A DNA stretch of 64,000 nucleotides from Bacteroidales bacterium (lineage in GTDB: Bacteria > Bacteroidota > Bacteroidia > Bacteroidales > UBA932), in assembly GCA_029007435.1 (NCBI GenBank), contig JAQXHU010000124.1:1-64000 (forward strand), in the 5' to 3' direction. This document shows positions 49,608 through 58,800 of this stretch, piece after piece. Within the stretch, counting starts at the first letter, position 1. Every line of letters starts with the position of its first letter. The notes beneath the pieces are model-generated. The model ran no database searches and was not told the DNA's origin. It saw only the letters and a list, made by a program, of their open reading frames with translations. The translations under genes and the position numbers were made by a program.

Positions 49608-50537
49608 TTACCAGTTGAGATATTCGTTTTCATCACTTACATACACACTTCCTCCAAACGTTCCATAACTGTCCGGTTTGATGGAGATATACTGCGCCGC
49701 ATATCTGGAATCGCTGTTCCTGACAGCCTTCACCATAACATATCCGGCAACCACTACTTTTGGAGCTGTGACTTTGATTTCAGCCTTTTCCTCGTCAAAG
49801 TCAACATCGTACTGAGGGCTTTCCACTATCACGTGGGTGGTCTCGTCAGCCCCGGTAAGTTCATACGTGAATGTCAATGTCTCAAGAGGGCTTACCTTTT
49901 CATTGTAAGATGCAACTTTGAGAGAGAAAGGTTTGGAATCCTTGCTGAGAGTGATGACAGTTTCCCCATATGTGAAAATATAAGCTGTTTCTGTCTCTGT
50001 GACAACAAGCTGGGGAGCCTGGGTCCCGTACACCGGCACCTTGGTCCATTCCGTGCCGTCAAAGGAATAATACCATTCTCCGTTCTCTATCTTGAGCTGT
50101 GGATTCTTGCCGTCCTTTCCGTCCGAGCCGTTCTGCCCGGTAACAGGCACTTTCTGGCCATTGTTCAACAGGAATTCCCCATTTACAGTCCAATAATAGA
50201 CTCCGCCTTCTTCAGCCACGCCGATAGAAGGAGTGACCCCGTCTTTGCCGTCAGCGCCGTCTTTGCCGTCGGAACCATCCTTGCCATTCGTAATCACAGC
50301 CGAGGTGCCGTCGCTGAAATTGATAGTGTAACCGTCTTCCGAGCTGACGACAGAAGTAACGGTAACTGCCTTTGATGCAGCCTCGACAAGTTTCGCAATG
50401 GAGGAAACATTGTCATTGACTTTTGTCTCAAGGGCATCGACTCTGGATTCAAGGGAATCCACACGATCTTCAAGATCGCCCGTGCAGGAGCAGACCACAG
50501 CTGCCGCTGCAAGCATTGAGAAAATTGTTTTTTTCAT
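49608..50537 (-). CDS. Coiled-coil and GKDG-repeat lipoprotein (DUF4988-like)
   Basis: The ATG at 50537 gives a lipoprotein signal (AAAAVVCSC) and 309 residues. A short coiled coil (DLEDRVDSLESRVDALETKV) follows the Cys. Next come collagen-like GKDGSDGKDGADGKDG repeats (about 88-103), then the GEWYYSFDGTEW type of module seen in DUF4988 proteins, repeated in two forms. The C-terminal region is immunoglobulin-like. Together these parts suggest a stalk holding a binding module away from the cell surface. Confidence 0.75.
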   Translation of the reverse strand: MKKTIFSMLAAAAVVCSCTGDLEDRVDSLESRVDALETKVNDNVSSIAKLVEAASKAVTVTSVVSSEDGYTINFSDGTSAVITNGKDGSDGKDGADGKDGVTPSIGVAEEGGVYYWTVNGEFLLNNGQKVPVTGQNGSDGKDGKNPQLKIENGEWYYSFDGTEWTKVPVYGTQAPQLVVTETETAYIFTYGETVITLSKDSKPFSLKVASYNEKVSPLETLTFTYELTGADETTHVIVESPQYDVDFDEEKAEIKVTAPKVVVAGYVMVKAVRNSDSRYAAQYISIKPDSYGTFGGSVYVSDENEYLNW

Positions 50538-50563
50538 AAGTGATATTGATTGATTTGAAATTA

Positions 50564-52285
50564 TCAGAATGCCAGGACCGGATGGCATATGACAGGATCA
50601 TCTACCCAGCCGCAGGTCGGCTCAAGAAGGCCGTTGTCCCCAAGCCAGAAGAGGCAGCACATTCCGTCAGAATTGTCATAGAGGGTGGATGCCATAAGTT
50701 CAGCTACTCCGAACCCGTTACGGTCCCTGGTTGTGAACAAGTCTTCTTTCTGGCTGTCCGGAACCAGAGCCCACGCCGAGTTGATTGCACCTATCACATT
50801 ATAGCCCAGAACTTTGTCTCCATAATAGCTGGAATAATATGTAATATCGCTGCTGTAGCCCCTCAAGGTCTTAAGGAACTCTGCGGCGTCATTTCCCCCA
50901 AGATTTGCGATGACATCCCATAACTGGCCGGCAGAAGGGACATACCAGTCGGAAGTATTGGAAGGAGCGGCCGGTGAGAAGTCCGTAGTGACCCAGTCAA
51001 AGGCCGGGCATTTCTGGAGATTGCCGGCGAATTCATCAAGAACGCAGTTTGTCCACCTGCGTCCGTTGACGTCAGCATACCAGGAGGTTCCCAGCTTGCA
51101 GACAGGAACAGTCTCGAACGAATACTCGAACGAATACCGAGTAAGCTTTGAATCCGGTCCGTGGGCTCCCTTCGTGCAGAAAACAAGGCCGTGAGTGAAT
51201 CCGTCAGCCTTGTCCTCAGAAGAGAATCTCTCCGGATCCGTCTGGAAGACTATGCCTATCACTGTCTTGCCCTCAACAGGAGACGGCTTCTCAGCAGCCC
51301 AGACAGGATTCGTCCCGTCAGAATTGATGGAAATGAGGCCTCCGTCGCTCCAGGTACCGTCAGAATAATAGTAGTCACCTATCTTCGGTGGTGCGACAGG
51401 TTCCTCTTCAGGGTTCACGACCACTTTGCATACCGCCTTGACTCCGTCCGCTGAGGCGGATATTTCGGCCTGTCCGGCCTTCTTTGCCGACACTTTTGCC
51501 GCAACTATGTTGTCGCCCTCGACAGCGTCAATGATATCAAGGGAAACAATATCAGGATTGTCAACCGCCCATTTCACATTCATATACGAAATGTTCTCAG
51601 GGAGAACCACAGCGGTGATTATGAATGTCTCATTTTCTGTCATCTCCTTGTCCGTCACATCAAAGGTGATGCTACCAGCCCTGATGACATTGACAGTGAC
51701 ACGGCATTCAGACCTTGCGTTCCCGCACTCAGCAGTTATGACAGCAGTCCCTTCCGAAAGTCCGGTCACGAGACCCCTTGAAACAACAGCCACATCCTCA
51801 TCCGAGGATGACCATCTGATGACGGGATTGGTTGCGGAAGAAGGCTGGACAGTGACACTCAGGACTTCACTCTTGTTCACATCCAGAGAAAGTTCCCGGC
51901 GGTCCAGTTCAAGACCCTCCACCTGTACCGACCCTACATTTATGTCGCAGGAGACAAGGACATCATCCAGAACGGCCACCAGCGAAGTTTCACCTATGCC
52001 GACACCGTCCACAACAAAATCAATATGGCCCGGCAACAGCTCCGTTGATACAATCTCAGCGACCGTTGTGTCCGCTACGGAAAACTCGACATCACTCACC
52101 CTGTCCTCCGGAGTGACATTCAGGACAAGAACAGTTCCCTTTTCACCGTAGTTGAAAGACAGGCTGGTGGATGCAAATTCGAGTGAGGAAGAAGGAATCT
52201 CAGGAGTTTCATTACTGTCACCGTCACATCCGGCTAATGATATAAATGAAGCTAAAACACCGACAAGCAGCAATTTACGATTCAT
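50564..52285 (-). CDS. Surface lipoprotein with BIG2-type Ig-like domains
   Basis: The ATG at 52285 gives a lipoprotein signal (ISLAGC) and 573 residues; a TTG three codons earlier is less likely. At least one clear BIG2 domain (VEGLELDRRELSLDVN, WSSSDEDVAVVS, GLVTGLSEGTAVITAEC) lies at about 120-200 and a second, weaker one before residue 290. The C-terminal 280 residues contain WYVPSAGQLWDVIANLGG, resembling the DUF1566/FISUMP-type domains of Bacteroidota surface proteins. It is the first gene of the four-gene lipoprotein operon and lies opposite tyrS. Confidence 0.74.
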   Translation of the reverse strand: MNRKLLLVGVLASFISLAGCDGDSNETPEIPSSSLEFASTSLSFNYGEKGTVLVLNVTPEDRVSDVEFSVADTTVAEIVSTELLPGHIDFVVDGVGIGETSLVAVLDDVLVSCDINVGSVQVEGLELDRRELSLDVNKSEVLSVTVQPSSATNPVIRWSSSDEDVAVVSRGLVTGLSEGTAVITAECGNARSECRVTVNVIRAGSITFDVTDKEMTENETFIITAVVLPENISYMNVKWAVDNPDIVSLDIIDAVEGDNIVAAKVSAKKAGQAEISASADGVKAVCKVVVNPEEEPVAPPKIGDYYYSDGTWSDGGLISINSDGTNPVWAAEKPSPVEGKTVIGIVFQTDPERFSSEDKADGFTHGLVFCTKGAHGPDSKLTRYSFEYSFETVPVCKLGTSWYADVNGRRWTNCVLDEFAGNLQKCPAFDWVTTDFSPAAPSNTSDWYVPSAGQLWDVIANLGGNDAAEFLKTLRGYSSDITYYSSYYGDKVLGYNVIGAINSAWALVPDSQKEDLFTTRDRNGFGVAELMASTLYDNSDGMCCLFWLGDNGLLEPTCGWVDDPVICHPVLAF

Positions 52286-52387
52286 AATCGACAATTAATT
52301 GGTTCTTAAATGACTTGTTAACGTTTATTATTGGCCGAAAGTTATAATTAGTTTCAATCATTAGCAACAGTTTTCTTATTTTTTACG

Positions 52388-52395
52388 TAAATTTG
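52388..52395 (+). promoter_or_regulatory. -7 promoter element of tyrS
   Basis: TAAATTTG, an exact match to TAnnTTTG, 34 bases before the chosen tyrS ATG. A TAACTTTC variant on the opposite strand (52337-52344) may serve the divergent lipoprotein operon. Confidence 0.6.
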
Positions 52396-52429
52396 CAGAC
52401 TACTGATTTAAGTAAAATTTTTGTTCATT

Positions 52430-53722
52430 ATGAAGAATTTTGTAGAGGAACTCAGGTGGAGGGGTATGATCCAGGACATTATGCCCGGAACCGAAGAAAA
52501 ATTGATGGAAGGACCAGTCGCTGCATACGTGGGAATCGACCCGACTGCCGACTCACTACATATAGGACATCTCGTCAGCATTATGATACTCAAGCATTTC
52601 CAGGAATGCGGGCACAAGCCTATAGCACTTGTGGGAGGTGCCACCGGTATGATTGGAGACCCGTCCGGGAAATCCCAGGAGAGGAATCTGCTGGACGAAG
52701 CTACATTGAACCACAATATTGATTGCATCAAGAAACAGCTTTCAATATTCCTGGACTTCGAGTCGGACGCTCCAAACAAAGCGGAGCTCGTCAACAACTA
52801 CGACTGGATGAAAGATTACGGCTTCCTGAATTTCATCAGGGATGTGGGCAAGCATATCACAGTCAACTATATGATGGCCAAGGACTCGGTGAAGATGCGT
52901 CTGTCCAACGAGTCCAGGGAGGGAATGTCATTCACCGAGTTCAGCTACCAGCTGCTCCAGGGCTATGACTTCCTGTGGCTGTACGAGCACAAGAACTGCC
53001 GTCTGGAAATGGGAGGAAGCGACCAGTGGGGCAACATCACCACCGGAACGGAGCTCATCCGCAGGATGCTGGGCAAGACTGACGCCTATGCGCTCACCTG
53101 CCCGCTCATCCGCAAAGCCGACGGCAAGAAATTCGGAAAGACGGAGAAAGGCAATATCTGGCTTGACCCGGAAAGGACATCTCCTTATGAATTCTACCAG
53201 TTCTGGCTCAATGTCTCAGACGAGGATGCTGAAAGATATATAAAAATATTCACCCTGCTCGGCAAAGAGCAAATCGACGCAGCCATTGAGGAGCACAGGC
53301 AGGATCCTGGCCAGCGCAGGCTCCAGAAACTGCTCGCCAGGGAAATCACAATCCTGGTACACGGAGAGAAAGAGTATGAGAACGCCCTCGCCGCTTCGAA
53401 GATGCTTTTCGGCAACTCCACATCTGAGGAACTCAGGAAACTTGACGAGAGGACATTTCTTGCAGTGTTCTCCGGAGTGCCTACCTTCGACATCCGCAAA
53501 GAGGACCTGCCTTGCGGAATAATAGACCTTTTGGCAGTCAAGACCCAGGTTTTCCCGTCCAAGGGTGAATGCCGCAAGATGATCCAGGGCGGCGGAGTCA
53601 GCATCAACAAGGACAAGATCAACTCCATCGACTTCGAGGCCGGCGAGAAGGACATTGTGGACGGGAAGTACATCCTCGTCCAGAAAGGCAAGAAAAACTA
53701 CTTCATCATCAATGTATTGTAA
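52430..53722 (+). CDS. tyrS: Tyrosyl-tRNA synthetase
   Basis: This class I synthetase (430 residues) charges tRNA-Tyr. The HIGH motif is HIGH at 44-47 (in [10 protein letters not shown]), the KMSKS-equivalent is KFGKT near 233-237, and a C-terminal S4 RNA-binding domain ([20 protein letters not shown]) is present. The ATG at 52430 was chosen over a TTG three codons earlier. The rbfA gene follows 18 bases downstream. Confidence 0.95.
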   Translation: MKNFVEELRWRGMIQDIMPGTEEKLMEGPVAAYVGIDPTADSLHIGHLVSIMILKHFQECGHKPIALVGGATGMIGDPSGKSQERNLLDEATLNHNIDCIKKQLSIFLDFESDAPNKAELVNNYDWMKDYGFLNFIRDVGKHITVNYMMAKDSVKMRLSNESREGMSFTEFSYQLLQGYDFLWLYEHKNCRLEMGGSDQWGNITTGTELIRRMLGKTDAYALTCPLIRKADGKKFGKTEKGNIWLDPERTSPYEFYQFWLNVSDEDAERYIKIFTLLGKEQIDAAIEEHRQDPGQRRLQKLLAREITILVHGEKEYENALAASKMLFGNSTSEELRKLDERTFLAVFSGVPTFDIRKEDLPCGIIDLLAVKTQVFPSKGECRKMIQGGGVSINKDKINSIDFEAGEKDIVDGKYILVQKGKKNYFIINVL

Positions 53723-53740
53723 ACACCGGACTGTATTATA

Positions 53741-54088
53741 ATGGAAAACGGAGCAAGCACAAGACAGCTCAAGGTAGCGAAAGAGCTGCAGAAGGACCTG
53801 GCCGAAATCATCCGGAGAAAAGGAATGGCGGCATTCGGCGGGGCTATGGTGTCCGTCACCGAAGTCAGGATCAGCCCTGACCTTTCGGTGGCAAAAGTGT
53901 ACCTGAGCGTGTTCCCTTCAGGAAAGTCCGGAGAGGTGATGCAGACGGTCAACGACAATGCCAGGACAATACGCGGCGAGCTCGGCCACATCGTGGCGAG
54001 GCAGCTGAGGATTGTCCCTGAGCTGGCATTCTATCTGGACAGCTCGCTCGACTATGCCGCGCATATAGACGAACTGCTTAAAAAATAG
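53741..54088 (+). CDS. rbfA: Ribosome-binding factor A
   Basis: RbfA is a small KH-type protein that helps mature the 16S rRNA 5' end and cold adaptation. The 115-residue sequence starts with RQLKVAKELQKDLAEII and has VRISPDLSVAKVYLSVF and LRIVPELAFYLDSSLDYAAHI, all typical. It lies between tyrS and the permease gene, which starts 6 bases after its stop. Confidence 0.92.
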   Translation: MENGASTRQLKVAKELQKDLAEIIRRKGMAAFGGAMVSVTEVRISPDLSVAKVYLSVFPSGKSGEVMQTVNDNARTIRGELGHIVARQLRIVPELAFYLDSSLDYAAHIDELLKK

Positions 54089-54094
54089 CAGGTT

Positions 54095-55309
54095 ATGAAC
54101 CTGTCCCTGAGGTTTGCGCTCCGGTATCTGTTCGCGAGGAAATCACACAATGTGATAAACATCATCTCCGCGATAAGCGCCGTCGGTATGGCTACAGGAA
54201 CGGCGGCCCTCATTATCATAATGTCAATATACAACGGCTTCGACGGCCTTGTCAGGGACTCGCTGGGCAATATCGAGCCCGACATTCTCATCACTCCGTC
54301 GGAAGGCAAGGTATTCGTTCCGGACTCGCCCGCATTCGACTGGGCATACAGCCAGGACGAGGTGCTGAATATGTGCAGTGTGCTGGAAGAGAACATTTTC
54401 CTGAATTACGACGGACACAGCGGCATTGTCAAGGCCAAAGGAGTTGACAGGGTTTACGAGGAGGAATCACCTCTCAGGGACCATATCCGCTCCGGAAAGT
54501 TCTCATTGCACAAGGGGGATGTTCCGCTTGCGGTTGTGGGAGCGGGAGCTGCTGCGACAATGGACATAAACCCAAGGTTCGTCTCCCCCATTGAAATGTA
54601 TTTTCCGGCAAGAGACCGGAATATCTCGCTCACTAATCCGGCAGCGTCGCTGGAGATGGTCAAAGTATTTCCGGCCGGGACATTCTCTGTCAATGCCGAC
54701 GTTGACGCATCCCTGATGATTGTGCCAATTGAGACGATGCGGGAGCTTCTCGAATATGACGATGAAGTGTCAGCCATAGAGATACGTGTCAATCCGGCCT
54801 ACGGGGAGAAAGCTGTTCCGAAACTGGTGCGGGAAATGCAGGACAGGCTTGGTCCGGATTACAGAGTCCGGGACAGGTTCAGGCAGAACGAGGCCCTTTA
54901 CAAAATGATGAGATACGAGAAGGCGGCAATATTCCTCATCCTTGTATTCATTATCATAATCATAGCTTTCAGCGTGTTCGGAAGTCTCTCGATGCTCATA
55001 ATCGAGAAGAAAGAAGACATCGGCACACTGCGCAGTTTCGGGGCGTCAGACAGCCTGATTGACAGGATATTCATCACGGAAGGCTGGCTCATTTCATTGC
55101 TCGGGCTGCTTGCCGGCACCGTCATAGGAGCAGGTTTCGCATTGTTGCAGCAACAGTTCGGATTCATCAGGATGCCGGGAGGATTCGCCTCTCCGTCATA
55201 TCCCGTGATTCTGCAATGGGGAGACATAGCTCTCACCGCAGTATGCGTCACAGCCATAGGCCTGCTGATGGCATACATACCCGTAAAGGCCAATATCAAA
55301 AGGAGTTAG
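54095..55309 (+). CDS. FtsX-like ABC permease of the LolC/LolE type
   Basis: This 404-residue inner-membrane protein has the LolC/E or MacB topology: one N-terminal membrane helix (about 21-45), a large periplasmic domain (about 50-270), then three helices (about 275-400). The N-terminal FALRYLFARKSHNVINIIS and C-terminal GTLRSFGASDSLIDRIFI match lipoprotein-releasing permeases. It would move lipoproteins towards the outer membrane with a LolD ATPase, not encoded nearby. rbfA precedes it by 6 bases, as in several Bacteroidota genomes. Confidence 0.84.
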   Translation: MNLSLRFALRYLFARKSHNVINIISAISAVGMATGTAALIIIMSIYNGFDGLVRDSLGNIEPDILITPSEGKVFVPDSPAFDWAYSQDEVLNMCSVLEENIFLNYDGHSGIVKAKGVDRVYEEESPLRDHIRSGKFSLHKGDVPLAVVGAGAAATMDINPRFVSPIEMYFPARDRNISLTNPAASLEMVKVFPAGTFSVNADVDASLMIVPIETMRELLEYDDEVSAIEIRVNPAYGEKAVPKLVREMQDRLGPDYRVRDRFRQNEALYKMMRYEKAAIFLILVFIIIIIAFSVFGSLSMLIIEKKEDIGTLRSFGASDSLIDRIFITEGWLISLLGLLAGTVIGAGFALLQQQFGFIRMPGGFASPSYPVILQWGDIALTAVCVTAIGLLMAYIPVKANIKRS

Positions 55310-55312
55310 ACA

Positions 55313-56644
55313 ATGTCCGCCGAATTGCTCATAATTGGATTTCTCATCCTGGCGGTACTGGTCACAGCCTTCGTATATGCCAGGAAGGCCGACCGTCTTC
55401 AGAAAGAACTCGATGCCGAGAAGAAGATTTCCGCCGGGCTGGCAGGAGAGAAGGCCGGGCTGGTGGCCGAATTGGATGCCCGGAAGCGTTACGACCAGAT
55501 GTTGAAGGAGGAGCACGACAAGGCAATGATGCAGGCCAAGGAGCAGAGGGAGAGAGAGCTCAAGGCTATGTCCGACCAGTTTGCCCTCCTGAGCAGCAGG
55601 AACAGCGATGATTTCAAACAGAAAAGCGAGAAATCCATCTCGGAGATACTCAAGCCTGTCGAAGAGAAATTCAAGGAATTCAGCGAGGCGGTCAAGGCAT
55701 CCCAGAAAGACACAGTGGAACGCCATTCAAGACTCGAACAGAAGATTCAGGACCTGGACTCAAGGTCAAAATCCATCGGAGACGAGGCGAGAAACCTTGC
55801 GAACGCCCTCTTGGGATATTCCAAAATCCAGGGAGATTTCGGAGAAATGATTCTGACAGACATACTTGCCAATGCCGGATTGAAAGAGGGGGAGCATTTC
55901 CGCACGCAGTCTGTCATCACTGACGAGGAAGGCAGGGAAATCAAAAGCGGGGACGGACACAGGATGATTCCGGACGTCACTGTCTTCTATCCCGACAGGA
56001 CAATGGTGGTCATTGACTCGAAAGTCAGCCTCAACGCTTACTGCGAATTTATGAACGCCGACAATGCGGAGGACAGGAAAAGAGCGGCAAAAGAGCATAT
56101 AGACAGTGTTCGGAAACATATAAACGAGCTGAAAGACAAGGACTACAACGGGTATATCCCGGAAGGTTGCAGGAGAGTGGACTATACGATAATGTTCATC
56201 CCGATGGAGGGGGCGTTCCGGCTTATGCTTGAGGAAGAGCCATTGCTGTGGCAGGAGGCAAAGGACAACGGAATACTGGTAGTCAGCCAGATGACACTCA
56301 TCATCGTGCTGAATATGATACAGATGAGCTGGAAACAGCACCTGCAGGAGAAAAATATCGCCCAGGTATATGAGACCGCCGGCAGCCTGATGTCCCAGAT
56401 CAGGGGCTGGCTTGAGGAATTCATCAAAGTGGGCGAGAAACTGCAGGCCGCGCAGGATGCCTACAACGACTCCAGGACAAGGCTTTCAGGCGGGCAGGGA
56501 GCTTTAAAGAAAGGGGACTCCCTGCTTGACAAGATAAGCCGGCTTGAGGAGCTCGGGCTCAAGCCTTCGCCGTCCAAAGCCAAAATCAAGGCGAAAAGCA
56601 TTTCCGCTCCAGGCACTGTCATTCCTAAAGAACTTCAAAGATGA
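55313..56644 (+). CDS. rmuC: DNA recombination protein RmuC
   Basis: RmuC family proteins limit DNA inversions and protect against foreign or damaged DNA. This 443-residue protein has an N-terminal membrane helix (about 4-22), a long coiled coil (about 25-165) and the conserved nuclease-like domain with KIQGDFGEMILTDIL, PDVTVFYPDRTMVVIDSKVS and MFIPMEGAF. A PD-(D/E)XK-type core is known in the family. It starts 3 bases after the permease gene and overlaps the next gene by 4. Confidence 0.9.
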   Translation: MSAELLIIGFLILAVLVTAFVYARKADRLQKELDAEKKISAGLAGEKAGLVAELDARKRYDQMLKEEHDKAMMQAKEQRERELKAMSDQFALLSSRNSDDFKQKSEKSISEILKPVEEKFKEFSEAVKASQKDTVERHSRLEQKIQDLDSRSKSIGDEARNLANALLGYSKIQGDFGEMILTDILANAGLKEGEHFRTQSVITDEEGREIKSGDGHRMIPDVTVFYPDRTMVVIDSKVSLNAYCEFMNADNAEDRKRAAKEHIDSVRKHINELKDKDYNGYIPEGCRRVDYTIMFIPMEGAFRLMLEEEPLLWQEAKDNGILVVSQMTLIIVLNMIQMSWKQHLQEKNIAQVYETAGSLMSQIRGWLEEFIKVGEKLQAAQDAYNDSRTRLSGGQGALKKGDSLLDKISRLEELGLKPSPSKAKIKAKSISAPGTVIPKELQR

Positions 56645-57639
56645 CACGCAGAGGAAGACTCACAGTGGCCTATCTATCAGGCGCGGCAGCCTTGGCAGTT
56701 CTCGCCCTGGCGGACTTGTGCTGCGGGTCCATACACATCTCGCTCAATGACCTGGCCAGCGTCCTGACAGGTGGAGGAAATCCGCTCAACAGTGACATTG
56801 TCACCCTCATACGTCTCCCGCGCATTCTCAGTGCGGCAATAGCAGGGGCGTGCCTTGCCCTTTCTGGAGCCCAGATGCAGGCCCTGTTCAGGAATCCGCT
56901 CGCAGACCCGCATATTTTAGGACTCAGCGCAGGCGCCGGCACAGGGGCGGCACTGTATTCGCTTGCCGGAGGCGTTTCAGGAATTGCGGCAGGAGTTGAA
57001 CTGGGAATCACCGCCTCCGCAGCTTTGGGTGCGCTGTTTTCAGCCGGCATAATAGCTGCCATATCAGCAGGAATACGGCGTTCCTCCTCCCTGCTCCTTG
57101 CCGGAGTGATGCTCGGATTCATAATGGGGGCAATCACGTCTATTATTGAGTATCAGGCAGATGAGACGAGTGTAAAAATATACTGGAACTGGGCTGCAGG
57201 GAGTTTTTCCGGCAATACCTGGACAGGAGTGTCAACTATGGCAGTCGCCCTCACCGCAGGGGCTGCCGCAGCTATGCTCAACCACAAAGGCTTGACAGCA
57301 TTGCTGTTCGGAGAGGATTTCGCTATTTCAAGCGGCCAGAATGTCAACAAAACAAGAACAGTGTCTATCCTGAGCTGCTGCATTCTGACAGGAGCCGCGA
57401 CGGCATTCTGCGGGCCTGTAGGATTTGTCGGAATAATCGCCCCGCATATTACAAGATGGGTGAGCGGCAGGTCGGCAATGAGGGAGACACTGCCATTAAG
57501 CCTGCTATACGGAGCGTCGGTATGCCTCGCAGGAGACATCCTCTCACAGTTATGGAGCTCACCTCTGCCCGTCGGCAGCACTATCGCCATTCTGGGCATA
57601 CCGGTGATATTTTACCTGATTTTCAGATTCAGGGACTGA
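56641..57639 (+). CDS. FecCD-family iron-siderophore or vitamin B12 ABC transporter permease
   Basis: This 332-residue permease has about nine to ten membrane helices and family motifs RLPRILSAAIAGACLALSGA, NPLADPHILGLSAGAG and GFVGIIAPHITRWVSG. It moves iron complexes, heme or cobalamin across the inner membrane with an ATPase and a binding protein. The start lies within the last bases of rmuC (ATGA overlap). No substrate-binding protein gene is adjacent. The probable ATPase gene lies on the opposite strand, overlapping by 11 bases. Confidence 0.88.
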   Translation: MTRRGRLTVAYLSGAAALAVLALADLCCGSIHISLNDLASVLTGGGNPLNSDIVTLIRLPRILSAAIAGACLALSGAQMQALFRNPLADPHILGLSAGAGTGAALYSLAGGVSGIAAGVELGITASAALGALFSAGIIAAISAGIRRSSSLLLAGVMLGFIMGAITSIIEYQADETSVKIYWNWAAGSFSGNTWTGVSTMAVALTAGAAAAMLNHKGLTALLFGEDFAISSGQNVNKTRTVSILSCCILTGAATAFCGPVGFVGIIAPHITRWVSGRSAMRETLPLSLLYGASVCLAGDILSQLWSSPLPVGSTIAILGIPVIFYLIFRFRD

Positions 57640-58324
57640 CAGATTCAAAACAGGACGACAGAATTTTCAGGCGGGATTCTTTCCCCGCGTTCTTGCCGCT
57701 GTCAAGAAAAACGCCTCCTGATGCAAGTCCGAAAACTCTTGTGACGCAATTCACTGCGTCAAGGATATCGTGAGACGAGAACAATACAGACAGGCCTTCA
57801 GAAGTAATGTCCCGAAGAGCCCTCAGGACTGCGGCCCGGCTGTCCACATCCAGGAATGCTGTCGGCTCGTCCAGCATAATCAGCCCGGCATCCCTGACGA
57901 CAGCAGAAGCTACGCAGGCTTTCTGGAACTCTCCGTCACTGAGAGTTGAAATATCCCTTTCCGAAAGCGGGCCTATGCCGACAAGTTCCAAAGCATATTC
58001 CATCCTTCTTTCAAAACGTCCGGGAAGACGTCCTGACCAGTCCGTATGGGAAGACAGGGCGGTTTTTATGAACTCCTTGACTGTGAAGCCTTTCACCTTC
58101 GGAATCCTCGAAGGCACAAGCACTGCCGGGGCGTCGGTGCAGATTGTTCCTGACACTGCGGGAATGGCTCCTGCAAGCGTGCCCATCAGCGTGGTTTTCC
58201 CAGCCCCGTTCGGTCCGCACAGCATAATACACTCTGCCGGGCCTATCCCGAACGAGATATTCCCGGCAACAGTATTACAATTATGGCCAATGGCCAGATT
58301 TACAGCGGATAAACGGAATCCCAT
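57629..58324 (-). CDS. ABC transporter ATPase (FecE/BtuD-like), opposite its probable permease
   Basis: This 231-residue ATPase has Walker A GPNGAGKTT, a divergent signature LSDGEFQKA and Walker B LIMLDEPTAFLD. It resembles FecE and BtuD-type ATPases that serve FecCD permeases. Its 3' end overlaps the permease gene's 3' end by 11 bases in convergent orientation, an unusual arrangement, because partners normally share one transcript. The ATG at 58324 shares its A with the stop codon of the preceding gene (TGATG), coupling the two. Confidence 0.84.
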   Translation of the reverse strand: MGFRLSAVNLAIGHNCNTVAGNISFGIGPAECIMLCGPNGAGKTTLMGTLAGAIPAVSGTICTDAPAVLVPSRIPKVKGFTVKEFIKTALSSHTDWSGRLPGRFERRMEYALELVGIGPLSERDISTLSDGEFQKACVASAVVRDAGLIMLDEPTAFLDVDSRAAVLRALRDITSEGLSVLFSSHDILDAVNCVTRVFGLASGGVFLDSGKNAGKESRLKILSSCFESVSP

Positions 58325-58731
58325 CAATATGTGATTACACCCGGAAGGGTCTTTGCCTCGTCAATCATCTTCTGAAGCTCGGACTCAACAGGAACACGGC
58401 GTACGAGTTTCTTCTCCTCGTTGACCTCGGCCATCTTGGCAGCGAGATTTGCAGGGACACGGTGAGCAAGTTCCTTCACTGTATCAACACCGGCGGCCTC
58501 AAGCAGTTCCGCGAACTGAGGACCTACTCCGTGGATACGGAACATATCAGCATAATTTGTCCATTTGAGGATGAGTTTCTCGGTGATGCCGGTAGCCTCC
58601 GCAAGCTCTTTGCGTCCTTTCGGAGCGGCGCATTTTTCAAGAAGATCATCAGCGGTGACAACGCCCGCAGCTACGAGTTTCTCGGCATATACCGGGCCGA
58701 TTCCCTCCAAGTCAATGATTTTGTAAGCCAT
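58324..58731 (-). CDS. Helix-hairpin-helix protein (DUF4332-like)
   Basis: This 135-residue protein has two helix-hairpin-helix type repeats: DLEGIGPVYAEKLVAAGV (about 6-23) and HGVGPQFAELLEAAGVDTV (about 66-84), like DUF4332 proteins, which may bind nucleic acid. The ATG at 58731 was chosen because an upstream in-frame start at 58770 would overlap the promoter. It is translationally coupled to the ABC ATPase gene for no obvious reason. Confidence 0.8.
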   Translation of the reverse strand: MAYKIIDLEGIGPVYAEKLVAAGVVTADDLLEKCAAPKGRKELAEATGITEKLILKWTNYADMFRIHGVGPQFAELLEAAGVDTVKELAHRVPANLAAKMAEVNEEKKLVRRVPVESELQKMIDEAKTLPGVITY

Positions 58732-58759
58732 ATTATCTGTTTTATAGGTTATTAGGGCA

Positions 58760-58767
58760 TAAAGATA
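58760..58767 (-). promoter_or_regulatory. -7 promoter element for the helix-hairpin-helix and ABC ATPase unit
   Basis: The minus strand reads TATCTTTA (one change from TAnnTTTG), 28 bases before the ATG at 58731. Confidence 0.4.
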
Positions 58768-58800
58768 CATTTTACGCCGAAAAAAAACAATACCGCAGGA

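Noticed and set aside
50230-50285. Short tandem repeats (GKDG-encoding) as a possible CRISPR or phase-variable array
   Set aside because: They are in-frame collagen-like codons within a lipoprotein gene, without spacers.
51426-52151. 241-codon Ser/Thr-rich open frame on the plus strand
   Set aside because: It is antisense to the BIG2 lipoprotein gene; the Ser/Thr bias comes from the reverse complement of that gene's codons.
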